NCBI GenBank assembly: GCA_958510875.1
Contig: OY294070.1
Coordinates: forward strand, 7,564,001-7,628,000
Direction: 5' to 3'
Source of the DNA: Endomychus coccineus
Lineage: Eukaryota > Arthropoda > Insecta > Coleoptera > Endomychidae
DNA length: 64,000 nt
Position 1 is the first letter of the stretch. Every line of letters starts with the position of its first letter. This document shows, in pieces, positions 45,420 to 55,042 of the stretch. The translations under genes and the position numbers were made by a program. A model generated the notes under the pieces. The model was not told where the DNA came from, did not search any database, and saw only the letters and a list, made by a program, of their open reading frames with translations.

Positions 45420-45790
45420 ATTGATGTAATATTAATTATAATTATCTTTTATTTGATAAGCGTTTCTTCAAAAACTGTAGTATTCATAAATCTTTAACAT
45501 GTGGTTCGAAAGTAGATACTTGAGCGTCACATGTTTTGGTTTCAGTCCTATACAGACTTTGTTTGACATAAGTTCGTATAATATGAGAAAATACAATTTC
45601 GATTATTCGTGTTTCTGTTCGTTTCGGCGACGTGGGCATGTTTAATTGAAATTGGTGCGATAAGGCGTTATGTGCTGATACAATTAGTTTTGAGAAATCC
45701 CGTTTTAGACATTGATAGGTCTTCTGATGATGGTCGTGATACCGAAACGTACGTAAAGACGAAAATAATAAGAATATGTGTTAGTTTGAC
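45420..45790 (+). mobile_element. Penelope terminal-repeat copy with ribozyme
   Basis: CATGTTTTGGTTTCAGTCCT, ATACAGACTTTGTTTGACAT, TTTCTGTTCGTTTCGGCGAC and ATTGAAATTGGTGCGATAAG match the regions at 6470 and 50130-50215, leading into a hammerhead ribozyme at 45719-45760. No RT is attached, so this is a solo terminal repeat. Confidence 0.7.
45719..45760 (+). ncRNA. Hammerhead ribozyme (one stem II mismatch)
   Basis: GTCTT, CTGATGA (45724-45730), stem II GGTC-GTGA-TACC (three of four pairs), GAAA, stem III ACG-TA-CGT (perfect), A at the cleavage position, AAGAC (stem I perfect). All core residues are conserved. Confidence 0.82.
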
Positions 45791-46684
45791 CTATTCTATT
45801 CTTCAAACTAAAATTCCAGTTTCATATCTTTTCCCCTGGAAAATTCACAGTATGGACTTTAGGCAAACACGTTTTCATCACGTCTACCTAAAACTCGAGT
45901 CCATTCGCGATTCCACACCAATTATATACATCATACAATAAACAAAGCAGTCTACAAGAAGACATGAAAGCGCACAACGAAGCTCTCCGTTCCATCGTCG
46001 ACAGCCTCACGTCAACTTGAACAACGTGAACTATCGGAGGATGACGTAACGATAGAATATCGTTAAGCACTTCCTCCATTGCGGGGGTGGCGGTGATCGT
46101 ATGGCGTTGGTTAGAGCGAGACGGTACGACTATTGACGCAATTTCGGACTTGTACGACTAGCGCCGAGGATGGCCCATTTACTTCGCGCCGAGTTGAAAT
46201 CTGGAATACCGACAACTACGAAACTCCAGTTCTAGTGAGTTCAGTTGAGTCAGTTAGTTGTGTGCTTGCTCACGATCTGGATGCCTTCAAGGTAGCTGAC
46301 GTTTAGACCAATGTGCTTTGTGCTTTCGATGCTATGTTGTTTTTATTTGTCTTTTATTTCTTTGTGTAGTAACAATTGCAGAAGTCGCTGGATTATGCTT
46401 TTTAGTTTTGTACGGGGTGCTTGTTGTATTGTAAGTTATTTTTTTGATTTATTTAATATCTAATTTCGATTTGCGATCTTTCACAATGAGTAAATAATAC
46501 CTTTATCAAACATACTTTTGAAATTATTATCACTTTAGCTACCAAGTAACTATAATCTCATTTTTGTAGTTTACGACGAGCTCGAAATTGGTTCCTTTGT
46601 AACTGTTGGTTGATTGACTGATTGATGTTTATGAACTATATTTATGGATTTCAAATTCTTCTCAAGTGTGTTGTAATATGATAT
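45791..46684. other. Unassigned, with a GC-rich patch that could be a host promoter
   Basis: 46075-46330 is distinctly GC-rich, contains GAGTTCAGTTGAGTCAGTTA (two TCAGT arthropod-initiator-like words) and, about 45 bp on, ATGCCTTCAAG followed by GTAGCTG, which would read as a short coding start and a splice donor. This is weak evidence for a host first exon; no downstream exon was recognised. Confidence 0.25.
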
Positions 46685-47103
46685 TGATATTGAAGATTTG
46701 GAGTTTGAAGCTAGTCTGTAAAATTTCATAACCGATATTGGAATAGTGATCAGTTACAACATAAATATAGCTATTATTGTCTTAGTTATGATAGTTTGAC
46801 CTACATAACATTGAGAACATTTTCCATAACAAATTTGATATATTTCGGATGTGTCTTACTCAGAAATTGAGTGGCTCGTGTTTGATAAACTGTATTCCAA
46901 ACCCGATTTCGTTCTTGTAGAAGAGTTTCAATAGTTTCATATTTCATTAGCGCAACAGAAAAGAGAGTAATTGCTTTTTGTGTGAAACAAAGTTAAATCT
47001 AGAAAGAAAAGAAACTTTTTTTTGGAATTAACGATATTTGAAAAGACCATCGAAGAATAATAGAGCTTGTGATTAGCATTTGCTACACGTGAATTCGTTT
47101 AGA
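46685..47103 (+). repeat. ~400-bp direct repeat, left copy
   Basis: GATTTGGAGTTTGAAGCTAG, ATAGCTATTATTGTCTTAGT, TGATAAACTGTATTCCAAAC and AAAGACCATCGAAGAATAAT recur in the same order and orientation at 48472-48581 plus 49630-49866. The two copies flank the Penelope-like element at 47104-48330. This copy lacks the foldback insertion and so preserves the empty site (ACATAACATTGAGAACA). Confidence 0.82.
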
Positions 47104-47229
47104 AGTTTGTATACGACTGAAATAAAAAAATATAACGCTCGAGTATCTACTTTCGAAGCAGATGCTACAGATTTATGAGGTGAAGCAAGAGGTTGTCACC
47201 TTATTAGAAATACTGCTATTTGAGCATTC

Positions 47230-47667
47230 GGAAAAAGTATAGTATATGGGACAGTGTAAATTTGCGTTTTTAATTTTTTTTTCGCGAACTAGTGCATTAG
47301 CTATACACAGTTAGAATAGTTTTTGACCGCGGAAAGGCACATTTGAGAAAAATTATTTACCAGAAAATTTTATTGAAACACTATCAATTGCAAATGTTTA
47401 TATAGCATCAGCATTTACCCATATTTAACAAACTACCCTGCGATGACGTTGCCGCTTGGAATAGCGACAATTCAGTCATAAACTGTATTCCAAAGACAAT
47501 TTAGTCGTAAACGGCATTCCAAAAAATTATTATTTTTTATCTAATGGTGAACTTTGAAAGCGCTTTTCCGCGCTTCCATATCAAATTAAATGTAATTCAT
47601 TGATCATTTCAACTATAACTATTCAAATTTTGTCTTTTCAGATTGTCCCATATACTATACTTTACCC
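47230..47667. mobile_element. Non-autonomous TIR element (438 bp) with 8-bp target duplication
   Basis: Exact 20-bp inverted repeats AAAGTATAGTATATGGGACA (47234-47253) and TGTCCCATATACTATACTTT (47644-47663). The flanks are GAGCATTC (47222-47229) and GAGTATTC (47668-47675), differing at one base. The Penelope terminal repeat near 6375 shows the same site without the insert. An 8-bp duplication fits hAT or P superfamilies. No ORF. Confidence 0.82.
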
Positions 47668-47689
47668 GAGTATTCTGCCTAAAATATAC

Positions 47690-48330
47690 TTTTAACATTA
47701 TAAAGACGCATGTAGGAATTTATGAGGGTTTTAATTAATTAAATTAGTATAAATCTGACTTAATGCTTGAATGTCTGTTCTGAGATTTACAGATTTGGAG
47801 TCACGTTTTATGTGTATCATCTCCACTTAAGATTTCTGTAATCGAATTGATGCTTATAATCAAAACGTTGCTTAATTTTCTTTGAGGTCTCCAGAATGTA
47901 TGGTAAAGTTATAAAATTATCTGTATTACCGTTTAAGTTATTTATATATGACGTTCCATTGTAGATTTTATTTATTCTTTGTTTAACGATGGGATTGAAA
48001 AATGTTTTTGGGTAACCATTCATTTCCAGTGTATTACAAACAATTCTTAATGTTTTGGGACGGTCCTCTGGGTGGGACAATTTAACAGGGCGATCTGTAA
48101 GGCCGTTTTTTTTATAACTTGTTGGTGCAAGGGAATTGAAGTAAAGATAACGTTGAGACCAAACTTCTTTAGTAAACCACTAAGTTTTTATTTTTCCATC
48201 TGCATCATGCCTAATATTTTCATATCTAGGAAATTTATTCTCTATTTCACAAACAAATTGAAGTTTACAGTGGAAACTGTTATTAATCACGTACTGAATT
48301 TTATCATTGAGGATATTTTATTCAAATCAA
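47690..48330 (-). pseudogene. Penelope-like RT C-terminal half with internal deletion
   Basis: Reads SFHCKLQFVCEIENKFPRYE, ENIRHDADGKIKT, WFTKEVWSQRYLYFNSLAPT, SYKKNGLTDRPV, a shift, MSHPEDRPKTLRIVCNTLEM, NGYPKTFFNPIVKQR, INKIYNGTSYINNLNGNTDN, FITLPYILETSKKIKQ, then a jump to RFDYKHQFDYRN. This is the region after the YADD motif through the thumb, linker and a shortened GIY-YIG end. The deletion removes the nuclease's GIY-YIG core. Confidence 0.8.
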
Positions 48331-48471
48331 AAGTACAGAGTATGTGGTTATTGATGAAAAACGATTTCTGCCAAATGACCATCTCTGCTACTCGTGCCTT
48401 TCCAGGAAGATTTTCATCATCTTTTCGCATGATTGTGGCTCAATATCGCGAATAACAGCTGTTATATTAAA

Positions 48472-49866
48472 GATTTGGAGTTTAAAGTTAGTCTGTAAAA
48501 ACTCACAACCGATATAGGGAGTTAGAACAGAAATATAGCTATTATTGTCTTAGTTATGATAGTCTGACCTACATAACATTACAGTCGAGGAAATAGAGCA
48601 TTCCACATTCCAAACCCGGCGCAGTTCGATGGATTGAGATGCGGTTTTCTGCATTCGATTCTGAAAGTAATTTAGAAAATTTGCCCGGTATTTTTTTTGC
48701 GGAAAAAATTTATTCCATTTCTACAGCCAAAAAATGCATTTTTCTGATTGTACTTTTTGAGGTGAATAAAAAAACGGACTCGAATTGCTTTCTCGGAGGT
48801 TTTTGGGGTCGCTGAATACGAATATGGTATCAAGAAAGTTCCCTGAGGTTCCCTTGGACCTCCCCCGGGGTATTCGGAAGTCCTGACGCCCTAGATATCG
48901 ATGAAATGAATTAAAAAATTATTTTTAATGTTTGTTAACTGTTCAAGAGGTGATATAAAGGTTGCTAGTGATAATTACGACGTGAAAAAACTCTTCTGCA
49001 ATACCTGGTGGTACCCTGAGACTGGGTAACCACGTCATCTTCTAGGAATTTGTTCATTTTTCTTCGTAAAATGTAACAAATTCTGGCTCTCGGGGGTTTT
49101 CAAATTCGCCGATCACGACTATGACACTCACAATGTTCTGCAAATTACCTGTAGGTGTTTCCGGGTCTCTGGAGCCCTGTGTATCTACGTCATCTTCTAG
49201 AAATTTGTTAATTTTTCTTCATAAAAGGTAACACATTCTGGCTCTCGGGGGTTTTCGAAGACGATCACGATTATGATACTCAGAAAGTTCATGCCTAGTA
49301 GATGACGTAAATACACAGAGACCCGGAAACACCCTCCTGTTAATTTGCAGAACATTGTGATATTGTATATTGTGCATATTAATGTTCAGTGCCCCAAAAA
49401 CCCCAGAGAAACCAATTCGAGTCCGTTTTTTTATTCAACTCAAAAAGTGCACTCAGGGAGATGCATTTTTAACTGTAGAAATGCAATAAATTGTTTCCGC
49501 GAAAACAAAATACGGGGCAAATTTTCTGAATCACTTTCTGAATCGAATGCAGAAAACCGCATCTCAATCCATCCAACTGCGCCAAGTTTGGAAGGTTTGG
49601 CCTATTTTAGTGCTTTATTTCCTCGACTATTAAGAACATGTTCCATAGTGAACTTAATATATTTCGGAACTGTCTTACTCGGACGTATTTGATAAACTGT
49701 ATTCCAAACTCAATTTCAATTTCAAGTTAGATCTAAAAAATTCATCCTACATACTATTTCCTTCTCTATAGAAACTTTTTTTTCGTAATTGACGATATTT
49801 GGAAAGACCATCGAAGAATAATAGCGCTTGTCATTTGCATTTGCTACATGTAAATTCGTTTCGAAC
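48472..49866 (+). repeat. ~400-bp direct repeat, right copy, split by a foldback element
   Basis: 48472-48581 and 49630-49866 together correspond to 46685-47103, with about 90 bp missing after CAATTTCAATTTCAAG. The foldback element at 48582-49629 is inserted in it. Confidence 0.8.
48582..49629. mobile_element. Foldback element B2 (1.05 kb palindrome, TTA target duplication)
   Basis: Ends CAGTCGAGGAAATAGAGCA (48582) and TGCTTTATTTCCTCGACTA (ending 49629), flanked by TTA on both sides. The empty site in the left direct repeat reads AACATTGAGAAC, confirming both boundaries. Arms mirror each other: GATGGATTGAGATGCGGTTT / AAAACCGCATCTCAATCCATC, and CGTCATCTTCTAG.AATTTGT occurs twice in the middle. 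GGGGTCGCTGAATACGAAT is at about 48806. No ORF. Confidence 0.9.
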
Positions 49867-50345
49867 TGTATAAATAATGTTGATGTTTTTCTCTAAAAAA
49901 ATGCCTAATAACTCTGTAATTTAAGTCAATAAAAGTAGTCGTAGGTGGCCATGATTACAGCCCAAAACTAAAGTTATCCTCTAGTTTAATGCACATTTTG
50001 AATACCAACCTAACAAAAATTTTTTCAAAAAATACGATCACTTACTGTGTTGACATGAGCACGCATTTATTAAAAATTCTGCTTAGCAGTGGATTTTTGA
50101 TAATTATACTGTATGTAGCATTGACGTTTACAATTTCGTTTATTCGTGTTTCTGTTCGTTTCGGTGACGTGGGCGTTTTAATTGAAATCGGTGCGATTAG
50201 GACGCTTTGTGTAATACAATTAGTTTCAAGTAATCAAGTTTTAGACATAATAAGTCTTCTGATGATGGTCGTGAGACCGAAATGTACGTAAAGACAAGAA
50301 CATATAAAGCATAAGTGTTAATGTGACCTATTTCCCGAGAATTTA
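49867..50345 (+). mobile_element. Penelope terminal-repeat copy with intact ribozyme
   Basis: GTTGACATGAGCACGCATTT, TTCTGTTCGTTTCGGTGACG and TGTGTAATACAATTAGTTTC match the inverse of 7060-7270. It continues through the ribozyme at 50254-50295 to TGTTAATGTGACCTATTTCC and CGAGAATTTATATATAA. No RT is attached. Confidence 0.75.
50254..50295 (+). ncRNA. Hammerhead ribozyme, all core elements intact
   Basis: Stem I GTCTT (50254-50258) pairs with AAGAC (50291-50295). Core CTGATGA is at 50259-50265. Stem II GGTC/GACC closes a GTGA loop. GAAA is at 50279-50282. Stem III pairs A-U, U-G and G-C around a 2-base UA loop, leaving A50290 at the cleavage position. Very short stem III is typical of Penelope-element hammerheads, which may act as dimers. 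Expected role: self-cleavage of element transcripts. Confidence 0.88.
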
Positions 50346-50460
50346 TATATAATTTCTAATTTAGTTTACTCTGATGATGGTTACTTGGTCTTGGTAGCCG
50401 AAAGGTCATCAGTACTTTGATAGTATTTTTAGTGGATAAGGGTAATTATTCATTATCAAT
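50346..50460 (+). ncRNA. Second hammerhead-like motif (putative)
   Basis: CTGATGA (50371-50377), a 6-bp stem GGTTAC/GTAGCC with loop TTGGTCTTG, then GAAA (50400-50403). The same layout recurs at 60134-60160 with paired substitutions. Stem III and stem I are unclear, so the call is tentative. It follows directly after the Penelope terminal repeat. Confidence 0.45.
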
Positions 50461-51261
50461 AGTGTTATAATATATCCACAGTGTGAGTAACTTCAACAAA
50501 CTTATTAACGTAAGGATTTACTTTCAAGATTGACTAACAGCACCACCTACGGTGTCCCATTGAAAGTTTCACTTTAAAAAAGGAATTTTACTAATAGCAA
50601 GGTTAATGACTTTCAAGGAAACAAAGTATGGGTAATATTCAAGACAAAGGGCTGGCGTAATAATTACATTAGAACTTTAAAGGTGAATACATCAGTTCTA
50701 TTTCATCATTAAAGAGTATATATTAGCTTTATGTTTGTAAACTTCTCGAGACAAATTGAGTTTCCTGTCCTAATAAGCGTATAATGTAAAAAATAAATGG
50801 GAATTAACGAAAAATTTATCTGCAGACTTGAAACCTATAGTCTAAAACCGTCTTTTACCATTATAACTAAAAAAATTTGTCATTTAGTGAAGGGAAGAAT
50901 TTTTTGATATACTTATTCAATTTTGACCTTTCTTATATATGCAAAACATCAGAGCTGTGCATAAAATTATTATAATTTATTGCAAAGGGCTGAGCTCAAT
51001 TTTTGGTTTGACGAATATAACGCTGCACCTATTTAGGAATATTATTCAAATGAATTGGTTCTAAAAATTACTAACTGTGACGTCATTTCTTTTGTTGACT
51101 GAACAACCTGTATACAGAGTGCCCCGAATTCGACCGTCATCATTGGGATTTCAGTCACCATTAAACGTGCGCTTTTTTGTTCTGTTTACGAATCCGGTTC
51201 GAAATCAACGCTAACTGCGACCGTTTCTGCATTATTTGTCAAAAATCTAAACTTTCCCTTA
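50461..51261. other. Interval with no recognisable gene
   Basis: AT-rich; nothing supported. Confidence 0.4.
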
Positions 51262-51670
51262 TTTCATAAGGAGTAAGTATGGAAAAATAGTGAATTTGGT
51301 CGATCTCATCGATTCCGATTATAACGCCGTCATAATACACTCATTTGGATGACAAATTCGATTCTACCATTAGTTTTCACCTCAGACGCTGAGGAAACAT
51401 GTTGCAGCGTTGTGAAACCCTGAATTTTTGCCATCCCTTAAATAAATAACCCTATAAAATCAGATTTAACTTGATTAATACACCCGAAATTGGTATCCAC
51501 AACCTTCTGAGATCAGTTAGAACAAGTTCCCTGAGTTACATGAGCCTTTGAGAATTTTCGCATTTTCTCAAATTTTATAAGGGGTATGTATGGAAAAATA
51601 GTGAATTAGGTCGATCTCATCGATTCCGATATAACCCATCAAAATACACTCTTATGGATGAGAAATTTAA
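51262..51670 (+). repeat. Pair of ~95-bp direct repeats
   Basis: GTATGGAAAAATAGTGAATT, GGTCGATCTCATCGATTCCG, and AATACACTC.T.TGGATGA occur at about 51272-51352 and again at about 51584-51665, 313 bp apart. ATACAGAGTGCCCCGAATTC at about 51113 may be the end of the element carrying them. Family unknown. Confidence 0.65.
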
Positions 51671-53210
51671 TATCAATCAACATGTAACAATAACAACCCA
51701 AACAGGTCGCCAAATGAACGCTGTTAGCAAACAAGGCGTGGACCGAGATGATTAATTATTTCAAGAAAGCTTAACCGTTTCCGATCGGTCGAAAGCTGCA
51801 ATAGAATCAATATTCTGACACAGTCTGTAAGAGTGATATACAATACAATCTAATTTTTAATCATAGAGTAGATGGTTTTTGAAAGCGTGCTAGAGAAATG
51901 AAAATTATCTATTAATACGCCCTGATAGTTAAACCATTGACAAACTTCAAGACGGCTTTCAGCATCCCCAGGTTTTAATATTTGTACAATCACCTTGTAA
52001 AGATGATATTTATTCTTTGCCAAATGTCTATGAATAGATGTTTTTATATCTCTTGTTGAAATTGTTGGTGTCTCATTAATAATATTTTCAATATCCTCAA
52101 TATCTTGTTGAGATAAACTGCAATTCCAATGTTGAAGTTTGAATTTGGGTCACTATATATTTCTAAATGTTATACAGTTAATAATTCATTCTGGAGATGC
52201 CACTGGGTGGTGAAGCAACATCGATTGTTACACAACTAATAAATTTGCTTTATTCAATTGGCAATGAATATAATCGTAAAAAAAGACGCTGTAATCTTCA
52301 AAAACAACGCTGGTACCGCTTGTGACCTCAACGTCACTTCAATTGTCACTATCCAACGTCACATGGTAACCATATTGACACATTTCTCATCGATATCAAT
52401 AAGGACGCTAACACTTCCATGAACAGACCCCGCTTCTTCATTGTTCCCTTGTGGTACATTATAGTTGCGTTGGCAGAGCACGTAGAAAAAAAAATAATAA
52501 TGGCGGAATACTAATTAGCGTTTCCCATACGCAATTCGTAATTGCATTATCCTGCAACAAGGTCCAACTACGGTACACAAAGTATGTACATACATACACA
52601 ACAACAAAACAACTTTCCGACTACAATTATAAAGATTAAGTAGGCGTGGGCGGTGGATATTATATAAATCATAGTCACCGTTGCACACGAGATCTTCAAC
52701 GACTGTCAACCGTTTCTCTCAAAGCCCACTTCCCATAGTTGACTCGTTACCTCGATATGAAACGGTTCATTTTTCTCATAAGACGTTATATTAGTGAATT
52801 GCCTTTTTTAGAAAACTAATGAGCCATATTTTATTGATGAATGTTATTATTCAGCATTTTTTTTAACATGGATGGATGTGCTTATGACTTCGAGGATTCC
52901 GAAAAGGAGAGAGTGGAAAAGTGATTTAAATCGTAATTGTTGACGTTAAGTCATTAGCACTTGTTATCTTCATTTGGTGTTTATTCGTGTATTATTTAAA
53001 TCCATTAACTTAATTATGACGGATTAGTAATAGCAGTAAACTGTAAAATACTTCATATAAAACCGCACGCCAGTATAGTCAGCGCTAGTAATTCGTTTTT
53101 TTGGAAATTCAGTGTCGTGCGCGACTCTTCTATTATGCAAGGTGTTCCTATCGGTGAAGCTACAATAACTTCCAGTCACTATAGGAATTTGTCATGTAGT
53201 ACGACTCTTG
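51671..53210. other. 1.5 kb interval with no recognisable gene
   Basis: No ORF, repeat or motif supported. Possibly host intergenic DNA. Confidence 0.4.
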
Positions 53211-53413
53211 AAGTCGAACTAATATAGACCAGCATTTGCCAAAACCTCGTTTTTTTTTCGGGCAAGGTGGATTGAGATGCAATTTTCGGCATTCGATTCT
53301 TGAAGTCAAGTAGAAAAAATGTTGTGCATCGGAAAAATACATTTTGTTGAACCATTTTTTGGGCCTGCAAGGGGAATAGTCCCCAAAAAATGATTTATTT
53401 GGCCAAAACAAGG
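53211..53413 (+). mobile_element. Truncated arm of a B-type foldback element
   Basis: AAGTCGAACTAATATAGACC, then GGTGGATTGAGATGCAATTT and CGGCATTCGATTCTTGAAGT, match the left arm of the B elements (AGTCGAGGAAATAAAG, GATGGATTGAGATGCGG, TGCATTCGATTC). It runs directly into the A-type element that follows. Confidence 0.65.
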
Positions 53414-53414
53414 G

Positions 53415-54325
53415 ATGTCCAGGCTATAAGCTCGGAAAATAAATAATTTTTGTTCAGAAGGTGGAAAAAAAATTTTTGTATGATGTTTTATGGACCCCAA
53501 AAGTAATTCGTGATACCCCCTTCACCCCAGAACGTCAAAATTGGCCCATTTCTACGCCTCCAATATCAGACATTATATGATCTATTCAAAAAATGAAAAT
53601 TAAGCTCCGAAAATGGTATCTAGGAGTTTTGTAGCGTCGCAGATCACGAATCCGGGGTCGGTAACCCGTAAAACTCAACCGGAGATCATAAAATCGGAAA
53701 AATTTGGTTATTTTCCACTTATTTTTGAAACTTTTTATTATCAACGGCTTTTAGATGGCCTTATGGGTCGCTGATCACGAATCACTAAAAGATATGTCTA
53801 TTTTCCACTCATTTTTCCAAACATTGTACTTTTTGCCTTTAAGAATGTCTTCTAGGAGGTTTTTCGGATCGCTGATCACGAATCCGAAGTCAATTGTGCG
53901 GAAAATTCATCAAGAGGCCGGAAAAATTAAAAACACATACATTTTTTTTATTTTCAAACAATTGAAGTTTTTAGTTCTTTAATTCACAGCTTCAATATTA
54001 AAAAAAAAACTAGAAGTTGAGAATAAAAAGTTAAAAATAAGTGGAAAATAGGCAAATTTTCCCGACTTTCTGGTCTCCGGTTGAATTTTCCGGGTAACCG
54101 ACCTCGGATTCGTGATCAGTGACCCAAAAAACTTTCTAGATATCATTTTCGGAGCTTAATAATCATTTTTTGAATAAATCATAGGACTTCTAATATTGGA
54201 GGGGTAGAAATGGACCAGTTTCGACGTTCTGGGGGTGAAAGGGGGCAAGGGCATATCGTTATCATCGCGAATCATCTTTGGGGTCCATAAAACAGCATTC
54301 AAAAAATTTTTTTCACATTTCAACT
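53415..54325. mobile_element. Foldback element A3, right end truncated or replaced
   Basis: Left end ATGTCCAGGCTATAAGCTCGG (an A-type end with a changed first base). The arms mirror one another from GATGTTTTATGGACCCCAAA (53482) / TTTGGGGTCCATAAAACAGC (about 54276) and through CTCCGAAAATGGTATCTAG / its inverse near 54140. GTCGC.GATCACGAATCCG occurs three times in the left arm (about 53634, 53767, 53868) and once inverted (about 54103). The expected right terminus is absent: the 254-codon ORF begins where it should be. Confidence 0.78.
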
Positions 54326-55042
54326 CCTAGACCCAGATCCAAAACATACACTGGAAATGCATATATCAAAAATGATATGCTTGAATATAACTTGAAACCT
54401 ATCGAATATGTTTATTGGGATGACGTAAATGAAATTGTAGATAGACTAAGACTACTTGTTGCATCCTCGCATGCTGGTAACAATAATCATCACAACGAGA
54501 TAGTCTCTATAATAGAAGAATTGATAGAGGCTGGTGTAATTGAACAAAAATTCATCACAGTTATAAAGAGGGTTTCAATGGATAAGTTTGGCAGAGCCTC
54601 CTCTTCCATGTGGATATATGATACAAATATATTTAATAATAATTTCAAACAAGTTCACGGACAAGGATTATTCCAAACGAGCGATGGAAGTTACGATATG
54701 GAGAATCGTAGATTGTGCAACGTAAAATCACCGAATGATAATGAAGACGCTGCAAATAAAGTATATGTTGATAAATTGATACACAAATTGAACCTGAAAC
54801 CAGAAACCAGCCTCAATGTTAGGATTGATAATTTCATCAAAGCTGCCAATAAGGATCTGGATGAACATAAATTAAAGAACGAGAAGGTTATTCTCACCAT
54901 GGATAAACATCTGACGGACATTCAAAATAAATATAATGGAATGGAGGCCTATATAAAATCAGAGTATAAAACAATCAGTGATAATGTGAGGGAAAACAGA
55001 AATGAATTGAAGTTATTTATTCGGCCTTTTACCCCAGTCTAG
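54278..55042 (+). CDS. Intact 254-codon ORF of unrecognised family, beside foldback A3
   Basis: The first 15 codons lie in the foldback arm, so the native start may be internal (for example Met at residue 34, 54377). The core reads LEYNLKPIEYVYWDDVNEIV, DRLRLLVASSHAGNNNHHNE, IVSIIEELIEAGVIEQ. A middle part QTSDGSYDMENRRLCNVKSP leads to NEDAANKVYVDKLIHKL, a layout resembling the neck of phage-type tail fibres (DAANK.YVD). The last 70 residues are charged and probably helical. No transmembrane segment. My recollection is that similar proteins are repeated in arthropod and cnidarian genomes, possibly derived from a virus-like mobile element; this is unverified. An open frame in such a decayed region suggests recent arrival. 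Confidence 0.6.
   Translation: MGSIKQHSKNFFHISTPRPRSKTYTGNAYIKNDMLEYNLKPIEYVYWDDVNEIVDRLRLLVASSHAGNNNHHNEIVSIIEELIEAGVIEQKFITVIKRVSMDKFGRASSSMWIYDTNIFNNNFKQVHGQGLFQTSDGSYDMENRRLCNVKSPNDNEDAANKVYVDKLIHKLNLKPETSLNVRIDNFIKAANKDLDEHKLKNEKVILTMDKHLTDIQNKYNGMEAYIKSEYKTISDNVRENRNELKLFIRPFTPV

Larger units (their letters stand above)
47104..48330 (-). mobile_element. Penelope-like element copy, carrying a MITE
   Basis: From the RT (48330) down through the linker and the tail (ACTTTTAACATTATAAAGAC near 47690) to the terminal-repeat segment with TATACGACTGAAATAAAAAA near 47112. It is interrupted by a 438-bp MITE at 47230-47667. Flanked by direct repeats of about 400 bp. Confidence 0.72.

Noticed and set aside
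45609..45941. 110-codon plus-strand open frame
   Set aside because: Runs through the Penelope terminal repeat and its ribozyme; not preserved in the 50254 copy.
48072..48455. 127-codon plus-strand open frame
   Set aside because: It is the antisense of the Penelope-like RT segment, whose minus-strand motifs are clear.
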